A stretch of DNA of 64,000 bases, from assembly GCA_963828075.1 (NCBI GenBank), contig CAWHDH010000021.1:2728001-2792000 (forward strand), written 5' to 3'. Below, piece by piece: positions 32,163 through 43,255 of this stretch (within the stretch, counting starts at the first letter, position 1; every line of letters starts with the position of its first letter). Under the pieces are notes generated by a model, which saw only the letters and a list, made by a program, of their open reading frames with translations, searched no databases and was not told the origin of the DNA. Source of the DNA: JACCYI01 sp963828075 (GTDB lineage Bacteria > Actinomycetota > Thermoleophilia > Solirubrobacterales > Solirubrobacteraceae). Made by a program: the position numbers and the translations under genes.

Positions 32163-32168
32163 ATTCTA
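32163..32168 (-). promoter_or_regulatory. TAGAAT -10-like box upstream of nrdJ
   Basis: On the minus strand TAGAAT stands about 120 nt before ATG 32043, giving a real leader plus ribosome site, unlike the leaderless genes around. No -35 match and no B12-box-like or NrdR-box-like sequence is seen in the leader. On the plus strand TAGGTT (32255-32260) may serve the Rpf-like gene. Confidence 0.35.
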
Positions 32169-32299
32169 CCGAGGCGCGACCCTCGGCCGGCGGCCCGGCG
32201 GCCGCCCCGCCGGAGCGCTGCAACGACCCGCCCGCGAGGGAGGAAGACCGGTGCTAGGTTCGCCGCCGCTCCCGGTCTGGCCGGGGCCGTTCCCATGCC

Positions 32300-33310
32300 A
32301 TGACGACCGCGCGCGCCCTCATCCTGCTGTGCCTGCTCGCGGTCGCGCTGTGGTCCGCGGCGCCGACCGGCGCGGCGCCGGGTGTCGGCGAGCTGCGCTC
32401 CCGCGCCGAGAAGCAGCGGGAGCGCGAGCGTTCGCTGGCCGGCGGTGCCGCGCGGATCGGCGCCGTGATCGCGCGCGTCGAGCGCCAGCTCGCGGTGATC
32501 GAGCGCCGCCGCGCCGCCGTCCAGGCCGAGCTGACCGCGGAGGAGGCGCGTCTGGACCGCGTGCAGGACGCGCTGCGCGCCGAACGAGCGCGGCTGACCC
32601 GGCTGCGGGCGCGGCTCGGGGTGGCGCGCGCCGCGTTGCGCGACCGCCTGGTGACGCTCTACAAGACGCCCGACCCCGACCTCGCCTCGGTCGCGCTCAA
32701 CGCCAACGGCTTCGACGAGCTGCTCGAGCGCACGGAGTTCCTGCGCCGCGTGCGCGACCAGGATCAGCGGATCGTGCAGACTGTGCGCGAGGCGCGCGCG
32801 GACGCCACCGGTGCCGTCGCGCGGTACGCCCGCGACGAGGCTCGCGTCCGCGTCGCGGTCGCCGGCGTGCGCGCGCGGCGCGACGCGCTGGCGAGCATGT
32901 CGCAGGCCGCTGCGAGCCGGCGCGCGACGCTCGCCCAGGCGCGGGCCGCCCGGCTCGACGCGCTGCGCGCCACCCGCGCCGGCCGCCAGGCGGTCGAGCG
33001 GCGCATCCGCCGGATCGAGGCCGAGCAGGCCCGCGCCGCCCGGGCCGCGACCGGCGCGCGCGGACCCGGCGGACCGTGGGCGATCCCCTGGGCGATCGTG
33101 CAGTGCGAGTCGGGCGGGCAGAACCTGCCGCCCAACGGTGCCGGCGCGTCGGGCTACTACCAGATCGTCCCCGGGACCTGGCGCCTGCACGGCGGCTCGG
33201 GCCCTGCCGCGTGGAAGGCGTCCAAGGCCGAGCAGGACCGGGTCGCCGCGCGGATCTGGAACGGCGGGGCCGGAAGGGATCAGTGGGTTTGCGCGGCGTT
33301 GGTTGACTAG
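32300..33310 (+). CDS. Secreted coiled-coil protein with Rpf/transglycosylase-like domain
   Basis: 336 residues. Signal peptide (1-25, ending PTGAAPG), a long coiled coil (27-250: repeated RAERARLTRLRARL, the region seen in RipA/CwlO-type cell-wall hydrolase N-termini), and a C-terminal resuscitation-promoting-factor/transglycosylase-like domain (255-336). The catalytic Glu270 sits in VQCESGG, and GYYQIVPGTW, GGSGPAAWKASKAEQDRVAARIW and a final WVCA Cys complete the fold. Such enzymes cut peptidoglycan during growth or exit from dormancy. It is divergent from nrdJ. Its TAG stop shares the bases CTAG (33307-33310) with the stop of the convergent gene. Confidence 0.9.
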   Translation: MTTARALILLCLLAVALWSAAPTGAAPGVGELRSRAEKQRERERSLAGGAARIGAVIARVERQLAVIERRRAAVQAELTAEEARLDRVQDALRAERARLTRLRARLGVARAALRDRLVTLYKTPDPDLASVALNANGFDELLERTEFLRRVRDQDQRIVQTVREARADATGAVARYARDEARVRVAVAGVRARRDALASMSQAAASRRATLAQARAARLDALRATRAGRQAVERRIRRIEAEQARAARAATGARGPGGPWAIPWAIVQCESGGQNLPPNGAGASGYYQIVPGTWRLHGGSGPAAWKASKAEQDRVAARIWNGGAGRDQWVCAALVD

Positions 33311-34050
33311 CGCCCGAACCGCACCCAGTCGGTGAAGTCCTGCCACGTGCCGCCGGTGCGGTAGCCCGCCTCGCCCCAGGCGTGGCGGACGCCGGCCAGG
33401 CGCTCCTCGCCCCAGCCGAAGCGCTGGATCGCGAGTGCGACGAGACCCGCCACCAGACAGGCGCCGAGCAGCGCGGCGATGACGATCAGCGGGACCGGCG
33501 TCTCGGTCGCGACGGGCTTGGCGGCCGGTCGCGTGAGGACGACGTCGGGCCGGTTGTCGGCGGGCGCCGGGACGCCCTGGGTGATGCCGGCGCCGGATGG
33601 CGTCGGGGCGGCGATCGGCGCGGCCTCCGGGGTGGCATCGGGGAGGGCCGGCGGAGCGGTCGTGCTCGGGTTCGACGTCGAGGGCTGGACCGGCGGGGGC
33701 GCGGCCGGAGGCGTGCCGGCACCGGCGCCGGCGCCGGTGCTGTCCTCGTCGTTGCCCGGAGCCCCGGGCAGCTTGCGCGTCTTGTCGCACTCGCCACGCG
33801 CGCGCGCCTCGAGTGCCGCCTCGACCGCCGCCGGGAAGTCGGGGGCGTACTGCTCCGTGTCCGCCGAGACCGCCTTCAGGGTGTCGCGCAGGTCCTTGGC
33901 GGAGTGCCGGCAGGGGTCGATCCGCCCGTCGTTGCGGTAGTCCGCGAGGACGCGCTTGACGTTCGGGGCGACGGCGGCCGCGGCCACCGTGGGCCCCGTG
34001 CAGAGCAGGACGGCGGCGAGCGCGAGCAGCCCGATGAGGCGGGCGATCAT
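33307..34050 (-). CDS. Exported Pro/Ala-rich protein with C-terminal membrane anchor
   Basis: 247 residues. Signal peptide (MIARLIGLLALAAVLLC), a small folded domain with two Cys (DPCRHSAKDLRDTLKAV ... ARGECDKTRKL, residues ~40-100), a Pro/Ala/Thr-rich linker (~105-165), one transmembrane helix (~185-208) and a short basic/aromatic tail. I do not recognise a family; the layout is that of actinobacterial envelope proteins with the Cys domain outside. ATG 34050 is chosen because a TACCAT box ends seven bases before it; ATG 34059 lies in that box. It converges with the Rpf-like gene, sharing a CTAG stop. Confidence 0.72.
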   Translation of the reverse strand: MIARLIGLLALAAVLLCTGPTVAAAAVAPNVKRVLADYRNDGRIDPCRHSAKDLRDTLKAVSADTEQYAPDFPAAVEAALEARARGECDKTRKLPGAPGNDEDSTGAGAGAGTPPAAPPPVQPSTSNPSTTAPPALPDATPEAAPIAAPTPSGAGITQGVPAPADNRPDVVLTRPAAKPVATETPVPLIVIAALLGACLVAGLVALAIQRFGWGEERLAGVRHAWGEAGYRTGGTWQDFTDWVRFGR

Positions 34051-34057
34051 GAGGCCC

Positions 34058-34067
34058 ATGGTACCGT
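34058..34067. promoter_or_regulatory. Overlapping divergent -10-like boxes
   Basis: On the minus strand TACCAT (34063-34058) is seven bases before ATG 34050; on the plus strand TACCGT (34062-34067) is 16 bases before ATG 34084. Another compact divergent start, like that at 7748-7754. Confidence 0.4.
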
Positions 34068-34083
34068 CCGCGACCCTGTCGCC

Positions 34084-36347
<2,264 letters not shown>

Positions 36348-36351
<4 letters not shown>

Positions 36352-39300
36352 CCGCCGTCCCCACGCAGCCGCGCGAGCGCGGCCTCGTCATCCGGGTCGA
36401 CCTCCGGCGCGAGCTGGTGGACCACCTCGGCGAGCAGGTCGGCCCGCTCCTGGGCCGTGAAGCGCGCCATCTCGAGCTCGAGCAGGCGCCCCTCGAGGGT
36501 GCTCAGCCGACCCTCGGCCTCCGCGGCGCGCTCCTCGGCCTCCGCGCGCCGGCCGGCCTCCTCGCTGAGCCCGGCGGCGGCGTTGGCCTCCTGGATGCGG
36601 AGCGCCTCGAGCTCGTCGTGCAGCCGGTCGACCTCGCCGCGGAGCTTGTCGACCTCGGCGGTGGACTCGTGGACCGGCGCGGCGGCGCCGCGGCCGCGCC
36701 GCCGGCCGCGCTTGCGGCCGGTCGTCGCCTCGGGCTCGTGATCGCCGGAAAGGTCGAGCCCGACGCCGGGCGGGCCGATCGACGCGCCGGCGGCGCGCGC
36801 CGCCTCCTCGGTGGCGGCGAGCCGCACGCGCACCGCGTCGGCGTCGCGCTCGGCGACGCCCAGGCGGTGCAGCGCGTCCTCGAGTCGCGCCTGCAGATCC
36901 TCCACCGTGGTCCCGTGGCCGCGGGCGTCCTCGAGCTCGGTCCGCGCGGCGGACTCCGCGGCGGCGTGGGCGGCGATCGAGGTCCTGGCTTCCTCGACCT
37001 CCGCGATCAGCGCGCGCCGCTCGGAGCGGGCGGCATCGAGCGCCTGCTGGGCCGTCGTGGCCCGGGCCCGTTCGGCGGACAGGGCGGACGCGGCGCCGGC
37101 CGCGCGCTCCGAGAGGTCGGCGGTCTCGCCCGCGGCCTCGCCCACGCCGATCTCGAGCTCCTCGACCAGGGTCGCGAGGATCGCGCGCTCCTCGTCGAGC
37201 GCCGCCTCGCGCTCGGTGGAGTCGGCGAGCTCGGCCTCGAGCTCCGCGAGCCGGGCGCGCAGCGCCGCGGGCGCCCGCCGCGGCCGCCCGGCGGAGGCGA
37301 TCTGGGCCGCAAGGCGCTCGGTCTCCGCGCGCGCCGCGGCCAGCTCGTCGGCGGTCGCGGCGGCGCTGAGCTCGGCGGCCTCGCGCTCGGCCGCGAGCGC
37401 GTCGAGGGTCGCCCGGGCGCCGCCGAGGTCGTCCTCCAGCGCACTCGCCCGGCGCGTGGCGGCGTCGCGCTCGGCGGCGAGCTTCTCGATCAGCTCGGCG
37501 AGCTCGCCGTCGCGGATCAGCGCCCCGGCCGCGCTGGCGATGGCGGCGTCGAGGTCGGCGTTCAGCGTCGCGATCTGGGCGCCGGCCTCGTCGCGCTCGG
37601 ACCGCGCGGCGTCAAGCGCCTCCCGCAGCTCCTCGAGCTCCCGCTCGGCGGTCTCCGACGCGGCGCTGCGCTCCGCGATCGCGTCGCGCTCCGCCTCGGC
37701 GGCGGCGAGCCGCTCCTCGACGGCCTGCGCGCGCGCCGCGGCGTCGTCGCGCGCCCGCGTCGCCTCCGAGACCTCGGCGCCCAGGCGGTCGCGCTCGTCG
37801 CGCAGGGCGGCGGTCGCCTCGCGCTGGGCCTCGAGGTCGTTGCGGAGCTCCTCGAGGCGATGCTCGAGCGCGCGCCGCTCCGCCGTCTGGCGCTCCTCCT
37901 CGGCGACCGCCGTCTCGAGCGCTGCCTCGAGCTCGCGCGCCCATTCGCTGCCTTCGCTGAGCTGGCGCTCGAGCGCCTCGGCCCGGCTCTCGACCTCGGT
38001 GAGGATGCCGATCCGGGACTGGATCTCGTCCTGCAGCCGGGCGAGTGCCTCCGCGGCCTCGCGCCCGCGGGCCTCGGCCTCGCCGAGGCGATCGACCTCG
38101 AGCGTGAGCGCCATGCCGCGGGCGGTCTCCTCGGCGAGCTTCACCTCGAGGTCGTCGGCGTGTTCGCGCTGTGCGTCGCGCTCCGCGGCCGCGCGCTCGA
38201 GCTGCTCGGCCGCCGCGTCCGCCCGCTCGCGGGTGTCGCCAACCTCGGACTTGAGGATGTCGAGCAGCGCCTGGGCCTCGGAGGCGGTGTCCAGCGCCTC
38301 GGAGACCTGGGTCTCGAGCTCGGCGGCGCGCTCCTCGCTCGCCGCGCGGCGCGACCGCGCCTCCTCGAGCTGTGCGTCGAGGTCGGCGACGCGCACGAAC
38401 GTCTCGGTGAGCTCACCCTGCGCGGAGGCGAGCTCCGCGCGGGCCGCGGCCAGCGCGCGGTCGCCTGCGTCCGCCCGCTCGACCGCCTCGGCGAGCTCCG
38501 CGGTCAGCCGCTGGACCCGTGATCCGGCCTCGGCACGGTCGGCCTCCGTGGCGGCGAGCCGCGACTCCAGACCCTCGATGCGCTCGGCGCTCTCGGACTC
38601 GACGGCGGCGAGCCGCGCCTCGAGCGCGTCGGCGCGTGACGCCGCCTCCTCGGCGCTGCCGAGCTCCGAGCGCAGGATCGCCACGAGCGTCTCGGCCTCC
38701 ACACGGGCGTCGCGCGCCTCGGCGAGCCGCGCCTCGAGCGTGTCGGCGCGCGCGTGGGCGCGTGCGTCGGTCTCGCGCAGTGCGGCGACCTCGGTCTCGA
38801 GCTCGCGCACACGCGACTGCGCGCTCCGGGCGTCGGCCAGCTGCGGCCCGAGCTCCTCGGCGCGCACGGCCTGCTCACGCGCGGCGGCCAGCTCGGAGCG
38901 GAGGATCTCGACCTGGGCCTCGGTCTCCGTGCGCGCGTCGCGCGCCTCGGCCAGCTCGGTCGCCATCGCCGCGATCCGCCCCTCGAGGACGCGCCGCTCC
39001 TCGAGCTGCTCCTGCAGCCGCTCGTCCAGCGTGTCCGCGTCGGTCCGGCCCGCGCGAGCGTCGGCGAGCGCGCGCTCGACCGCCCGCACCCGTCGCGCGG
39101 CCTCCTCCTGGCCGGCGGCGAGCTCCGCCTCGGCGCGCTCGGCGCGCTCGGTGGCGTCGGCACGCTCGGCCTGCGCGGCGGCCAGCTCGGGGCGGAGGAC
39201 CTCGAGCAGCCCCTCCGCCTCGCCGCGCCGGTCCTCCGCCGCGGCGAGGTCCGCCTCGAGGGTCGCGGCGCGGTCGTTCGCCGCGGCGAGATCGGACTCC

Positions 39301-40727
39301 AGGCGCTCGGCGCGTCCGGTCGCGTCGCCGAGCGCCTCCTGGACGCGGAAGAGCTCCTCGGCGGTGGCCTGCGCCTCGGCCGACGCGCGCTCGAGCTCGG
39401 CCGCCGTTGCCTCCCCGCGCGCCCGGCTCGCCTTGACCTCGGACCGGGCGGCCGCGGCGGACGTCCGGTGCAGCTCGAGCTCCGCCTCGAGCCGGGCCCG
39501 CACCTCGGCACCGGCTGCGCGCTCGTCGCGCAGCGCGGCCTCGAGCTCCGCGCGCCCGGCCTCCGCCGCCTCGCGCTCGTCGCGAAGCGCCGCCTCGAGT
39601 TCTGCCTGCGCCGCCTGGGCCGCCTGGCGCTCGGCCTCATGCACCACCTGGAGCTCGGCGCGGGCGGCTTCGGATGCTTCGCGATTGGCCTGCAGCGCCT
39701 GCTCCGCCGCCGCCACCTGCGACCGCAGGTCGTCGCGCTCCGCGGCGGCGTCCTGGACCGCGGCACGCTGCTCGGCGATCTTCTCCTCGAGCCGCGTGCG
39801 CTCGTGCGCCGCGCGCCGGGCGGACTCGGTCAGGGCGTCGACGCGCCCCGCGACCTCCTCGCGCGCGTGGGCGGCTTCGTCGGCGTGTGCCTCGGCCGCC
39901 GCGCGGGCCTCCTCGGCCGCGGCCCGGCGCGTCTCGACCTGGCGTCCCGCCTCCTCGTGGCGCTCGGCCTCGGCGCGCGCCTCGTCGCGCTCGCGTGCGA
40001 CCGTCGCCGCCTCCTCGACGGCGGCCGCAAGGCGCTCCTCGGCGGTGCGCAGCTCGGCCTCGCGCTCGTGCAGCGCCGTCTCGAGGGCCTGGCCGGCCTC
40101 CGCGTGTGACGCCGCCTCGGCGGTCAGCGTCTCCACGCGCTCGCGCAGCACGTCGGCGTCCGCGGCCCGCTCGGCGAGCGCGTCGCGCTCGGCCCGGCTC
40201 CCGGCGAGCTCCCGCCGCAGCGACGCCGCCTCGGAGACCGCGGCGGCGATCTGACGGGCGGAGCGCTGGCGCAGCGCCGAGCGCTGCGCGTCCGCCGCGG
40301 CGGTCCGCTCCTGCAACGCCTGTCGAACCTCGCCCACCTCGATGCGCACGTCGGCGAACGCGGCGAGCGCCCGGTCGCGTTCGCGGCGCAGGACGACGTG
40401 CTCGTCCTCGGGCATCTCCTCGCCGGGCCGGACCGGCGCGGGCAGCGCGACCGCGGGCGCGCCGGCGAGCGCGAGCTCGAAGCGCGCGCCGTCGGCGTCG
40501 ACGAGCGCCGCGGGGGCGGTGTACGCCGCGCGCCACGGGCCGGCCTCGGGCTCGGCAGCCCGCGGGTCGGGCAGCGCCGCGAGCTCGTGGGTCTCGCCGC
40601 CCGCGTGGATGCGCAGCCGGGGGACATCGGTGGGTGCCTGCGCCAGCGTTCCGCTCACCCGCAGCAGCGAGGTGCTCGGCGAGGCGTCGACGCGCTCGAA
40701 CCGCTCGAGGGTGAGGTCGGCGGTCAT
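36348..40727 (-). CDS. Giant coiled-coil protein (1459 aa)
   Basis: No family recognised. Residues 1-115 form a beta-rich, non-coiled head (LERFERVDASPSTSLLRVSG, then TDVPRLRIHAGGETHELAALP). From ~115 to ~1310 it is almost unbroken heptad coiled coil of Ala, Glu, Arg and Leu. A motif of the form (E/A)xLxxLRxEL recurs near residues 506, 605, 680 and 820, pointing to internal duplication. A short break with the basic patch GRKRGRRRGRGAAAP (~1337-1351) precedes a last coiled coil and a tail with HQLAPEVDPDDE. No signal peptide or membrane helix, so cytoplasmic. TAGGAT seven bases before ATG 40727 suggests leaderless expression. A cytoskeletal or scaffold role is possible. It diverges from galE. 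Confidence 0.8.
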
Positions 40728-40734
40728 CGCGCGA

Positions 40735-40756
40735 ATCCTATGGCCCCTCGTACACT
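40735..40756. promoter_or_regulatory. Divergent leaderless -10-like boxes: coiled-coil gene and galE
   Basis: Minus strand TAGGAT (40740-40735) is seven bases before ATG 40727; plus strand TACACT (40751-40756) is nine bases before ATG 40766. The whole divergent region is only 38 bp. Confidence 0.5.
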
Positions 40757-40765
40757 GCCCGACCC

Positions 40766-41746
40766 ATGCGCCTCCTCGTCACCGGCGGCGCCGGCTACAT
40801 CGGGAGCGTCGTCGCGCGCCAGCTCCTGCTCGCCGGCCACGACGTCACCGTGCTCGACAACCTCGCGCGCGGCCACCGCCAGGCGATCCCGGACGGCGCG
40901 GACTTCATCGAGACCGACCTCCTCGACGCCGAAGGGACCGTCGCCGCGCTCGCCGGCCGCGGCTTCGACGGCGTGCTGCACTTCGCCGCGCTCGCGCTCG
41001 TCGCGGAGTCCGTCGCCTCGCCGGAGCGCTACCACCGCGGCAACTTCGTCGCGTCGCTCAACCTCATCGACGCCATGCGCGCGGCCGGCATCGGACGCCT
41101 CGTGTTCTCCTCCACCTGCGCCGTCTACGGCGAGCCGGCGGAGGTGCCGATCTCCGAGCGCGCGGCGACGAACCCGGTCAACTCCTACGGCAACTCCAAG
41201 CTGGCGGTCGACCGCATGATCGGCGACGAGTGCCGCGCGCACGGCCTCGGCGCGGTGTCGCTGCGCTACTTCAACGTGGCCGGCGCGAGCGGCGGGTGCG
41301 GCGAGGACCACCGTCCCGAGACGCACATCATCCCGCTGATCCTCCAGGTGGCGACCGGCAAGCGCGAGCACTTCTCGATCTTCGGGACGGACTACCCGAC
41401 CCCGGACGGCACCGCGATCCGCGACTACATCCACATCGAGGACCTCGCCGAGGCGCACCTCCTCGGCCTCGCCGCGGCGGAGCCGGGCCGTCACGAGATC
41501 TACAACCTCGGCAACGGCACGGGGTTCTCCGTGCGCGAGATGGTCGAGGCGGCGCGCACGGTCACCGGCCGTGACATCCGCGCGCGGGAGGAGGGGCGGC
41601 GCCCCGGCGACCCCGCCGTCCTGATCGCCGCGAACGCGAAGATCCGCGAAGGCCTCGGCTGGGTGCCGCGCAAGCCCGACGTCGAGACGATGATCGCCGA
41701 CGCGTGGGAGTGGGCGCAGGCCCACCCCGAGGGCTATCAGGCCTGA
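40766..41746 (+). CDS. galE: UDP-glucose 4-epimerase
   Basis: 326 residues, an extended SDR. NAD site TGGAGYIGS at the N-terminus, DNLARG for the ribose, HFAALALVAESVASP, the catalytic set SSTCAVYGEP and YGNSK (Tyr and Lys), RYFNVAGA, and the C-terminal YNLGNGTGFSVREM all match GalE. It interconverts UDP-glucose and UDP-galactose in the cytoplasm, supplying UDP-galactose for surface glycans. The frameshifted oxidoreductase at 5288-6647, which is UDP-galactopyranose-mutase-like, could use the same sugar, which is inference. It starts nine bases after a TACACT box and ends at the shortened palindromic element. Confidence 0.95.
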   Translation: MRLLVTGGAGYIGSVVARQLLLAGHDVTVLDNLARGHRQAIPDGADFIETDLLDAEGTVAALAGRGFDGVLHFAALALVAESVASPERYHRGNFVASLNLIDAMRAAGIGRLVFSSTCAVYGEPAEVPISERAATNPVNSYGNSKLAVDRMIGDECRAHGLGAVSLRYFNVAGASGGCGEDHRPETHIIPLILQVATGKREHFSIFGTDYPTPDGTAIRDYIHIEDLAEAHLLGLAAAEPGRHEIYNLGNGTGFSVREMVEAARTVTGRDIRAREEGRRPGDPAVLIAANAKIREGLGWVPRKPDVETMIADAWEWAQAHPEGYQA

Positions 41747-41751
41747 GCACG

Positions 41752-41787
41752 CGCGACCGCAAGGTCTGCGCCGAACTTACGGCCCCG
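41752..41787. repeat. Shortened copy C of the palindromic element
   Basis: GACCGCAAGGTCTGC joined to GCCGAACTTACGGCC: the two outer arms of the 151-bp element without its interior. The arms still pair at most positions. It fills the space between convergent galE and tmk and contains the tmk stop codon (TAA 41779-41777). Confidence 0.65.
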
Positions 41788-42400
41788 CGTGCTGAACCGC
41801 CGCGAGCGCGTCGGCGAGCACGCGGTCGGGCGACTGGCCTGCGTCGATGACCGCGATGCGCTCGGGCTCCGCCGCGGCGATGTCGTCGTACGCCTTGGCG
41901 ACCGCGCTGAAGAAGTCGTCGCGCTCCTTCTCGAGACGGTCCGTGTCCTCGCGCCGGCCGGCGATCCGCTCGCGGCCGACCGCGGGGTCGACTTTGAGCA
42001 GCAAGGTCCGCTCGGGGGCCAGGCCACCGGTGGCGAACTCGTTGAGCGCCCGGATCGACTCGAGGCCGAGGCCGCGGCCGGCGCCCTGGTAGGCCAGCGA
42101 CGAGTCGACGAAGCGATCGAGCACCACCCAGTCGCCGGCGGCCAGCAGCGGCTCGAGCTGCTCCTCGACGAGCTGCGCGCGGGCCGCCGCGTAGAGCAGC
42201 GCCTCGGCGCGCCCGCCCATGGTGATCGACGCGTCCTTGACCAGCGCGCGGATCCGCTCGGACAGGTCGACGCCGCCGGGCTCGCGCAGCACGAACACCG
42301 TCTGGCCGCCTGAGCCGAGCTCGCGCGCGAGCCCGCTGACGAGCGTCGTCTTGCCCGCCCCATCGAGCCCTTCGACCGTGATGAGCCTGCCGCGCGCCAC
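41777..42400 (-). CDS. tmk: Thymidylate kinase
   Basis: 207 residues. P-loop GLDGAGKTT (residues 11-19), REPGG (40-44), the DR(Y/F) motif as LDRFVDSSLAYQG, the LID region RIAGRREDTDRLEKE, and FFSAVAKAYDDIA are all typical. It phosphorylates dTMP to dTDP. In many bacteria tmk is next to holB; here holB is 3 kb away in the other direction with a MOSC and a GGDEF gene in between. The start GTG 42400 is eight bases after TAAGGT. Its stop is inside palindromic copy C. Confidence 0.95.
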   Translation of the reverse strand: MARGRLITVEGLDGAGKTTLVSGLARELGSGGQTVFVLREPGGVDLSERIRALVKDASITMGGRAEALLYAAARAQLVEEQLEPLLAAGDWVVLDRFVDSSLAYQGAGRGLGLESIRALNEFATGGLAPERTLLLKVDPAVGRERIAGRREDTDRLEKERDDFFSAVAKAYDDIAAAEPERIAVIDAGQSPDRVLADALAAVQHAGP

Positions 42401-42408
42401 GGCGGCCG

Positions 42409-42414
42409 ACCTTA
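42409..42414 (-). promoter_or_regulatory. TAAGGT -10-like box, leaderless tmk
   Basis: Minus-strand TAAGGT (42414-42409) ends eight bases before GTG 42400. Confidence 0.4.
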
Positions 42415-42434
42415 TCGGAGATCATCTGCAGCCC

Positions 42435-43232
42435 ATGGCGCAGCACACCGAGCGTTCGACCGTCGCCGCCTGCGTCGCCACCGTCCTCGGCGTGCCGACC
42501 TCCGACGTGCCGCTCGACGACGAGGAGCGGCGGGCGTGGCTGGCGGAGCGCGGGCTGGGACTGGTGCCGATCGCCGATCCCGCCGGGTTCGCGTGGGCGG
42601 GCCCGTGGATCGCGTGGCGCCGGGAGGCCGGCGGCGCTCACGAGCTCCGCGCCGTGGTGATGTTCGGCGTGCCGTCCGGCCCGATCTTCGATCCGGTGGG
42701 CACGCTCGACGACGTCCACGCCGGCGCCGTCATCGCGCCGCTCGACGTCTCGGTGTGGGAGCCGCCCTCGGCGCGCGATCCGGGGACCGGGATCGTCGAG
42801 GACCTGGTGCTCGCCCGGTCGGCGACCGCGGCGACGGTGAGCGTGGCCGAGGCCGTCGGAGCCCCGGGCCGCGGCCTCGAGGGCGACCGGTACGCCGACG
42901 GCGCGGGCACGTTCGCGTCGGGGCGGCCGGGCAGCGCGCTGACGCTCGTCGACGCCGCGGTGCTCGACGAGCTGGCGGCCGCGCGGGGCGCGCCGATCGA
43001 CCATCGCCGCAACGTCGTCGTCCGCGGTACCGATCTCAACGCGCTCGTCGGCCGCCGCTTCGAGCTCGGCGGCCTGATCTGCCACGGCCGCCGCATGTGC
43101 GAGCCGTGTGCCCATCTCGACCGGATGAACGGCGGCAGCGTGCTGCGCCCGCTCGTGCACCGCGGCGGGCTGCGCGCCGACATCGTGACCGGCGGCGTCG
43201 TACGCCGCGGCGACCGGCTGATTCCGCTGTAA
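42435..43232 (+). CDS. MOSC-domain protein
   Basis: 265 residues. The N-terminal ~115 residues are an unassigned domain (YLAERG-like: RRAWLAERGLGLVPIADPAG). The C-terminal half is a MOSC domain: GRGLEGDRYADGAGTF, ALTLVDAAVLDEL, HRRNVVVRGTDLNALVGRRFELGG, and the conserved late Cys region MCEPCAHLDRM. MOSC domains bind molybdenum cofactor or carry sulfur (as in MoCo sulfurases, YiiM, mARC). A role in molybdoenzymes is possible and a large molybdoenzyme lies 8 kb away, but no direct link is visible. ATG 42435 is 34 nt from the divergent tmk start. Confidence 0.85.
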   Translation: MAQHTERSTVAACVATVLGVPTSDVPLDDEERRAWLAERGLGLVPIADPAGFAWAGPWIAWRREAGGAHELRAVVMFGVPSGPIFDPVGTLDDVHAGAVIAPLDVSVWEPPSARDPGTGIVEDLVLARSATAATVSVAEAVGAPGRGLEGDRYADGAGTFASGRPGSALTLVDAAVLDELAAARGAPIDHRRNVVVRGTDLNALVGRRFELGGLICHGRRMCEPCAHLDRMNGGSVLRPLVHRGGLRADIVTGGVVRRGDRLIPL

Positions 43233-43255
43233 GCTCCAGGTGGGGGCTGGTCAAG

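Noticed and set aside
32044..32299. Cobalamin riboswitch or NrdR box upstream of nrdJ
   Set aside because: No B12-box (GCCACTG / AGCCAGGAGACC-like) or paired ACACTATATAGTGT-like sites were seen.
36811..40254. A 1147-codon open frame on the plus strand (Ser/Arg/Ala-rich)
   Set aside because: It is the antisense shadow of the coiled-coil gene; GC-rich heptad codons leave the opposite frame open. Composition is nearly only Ser, Arg, Ala and Val and no domain is visible.
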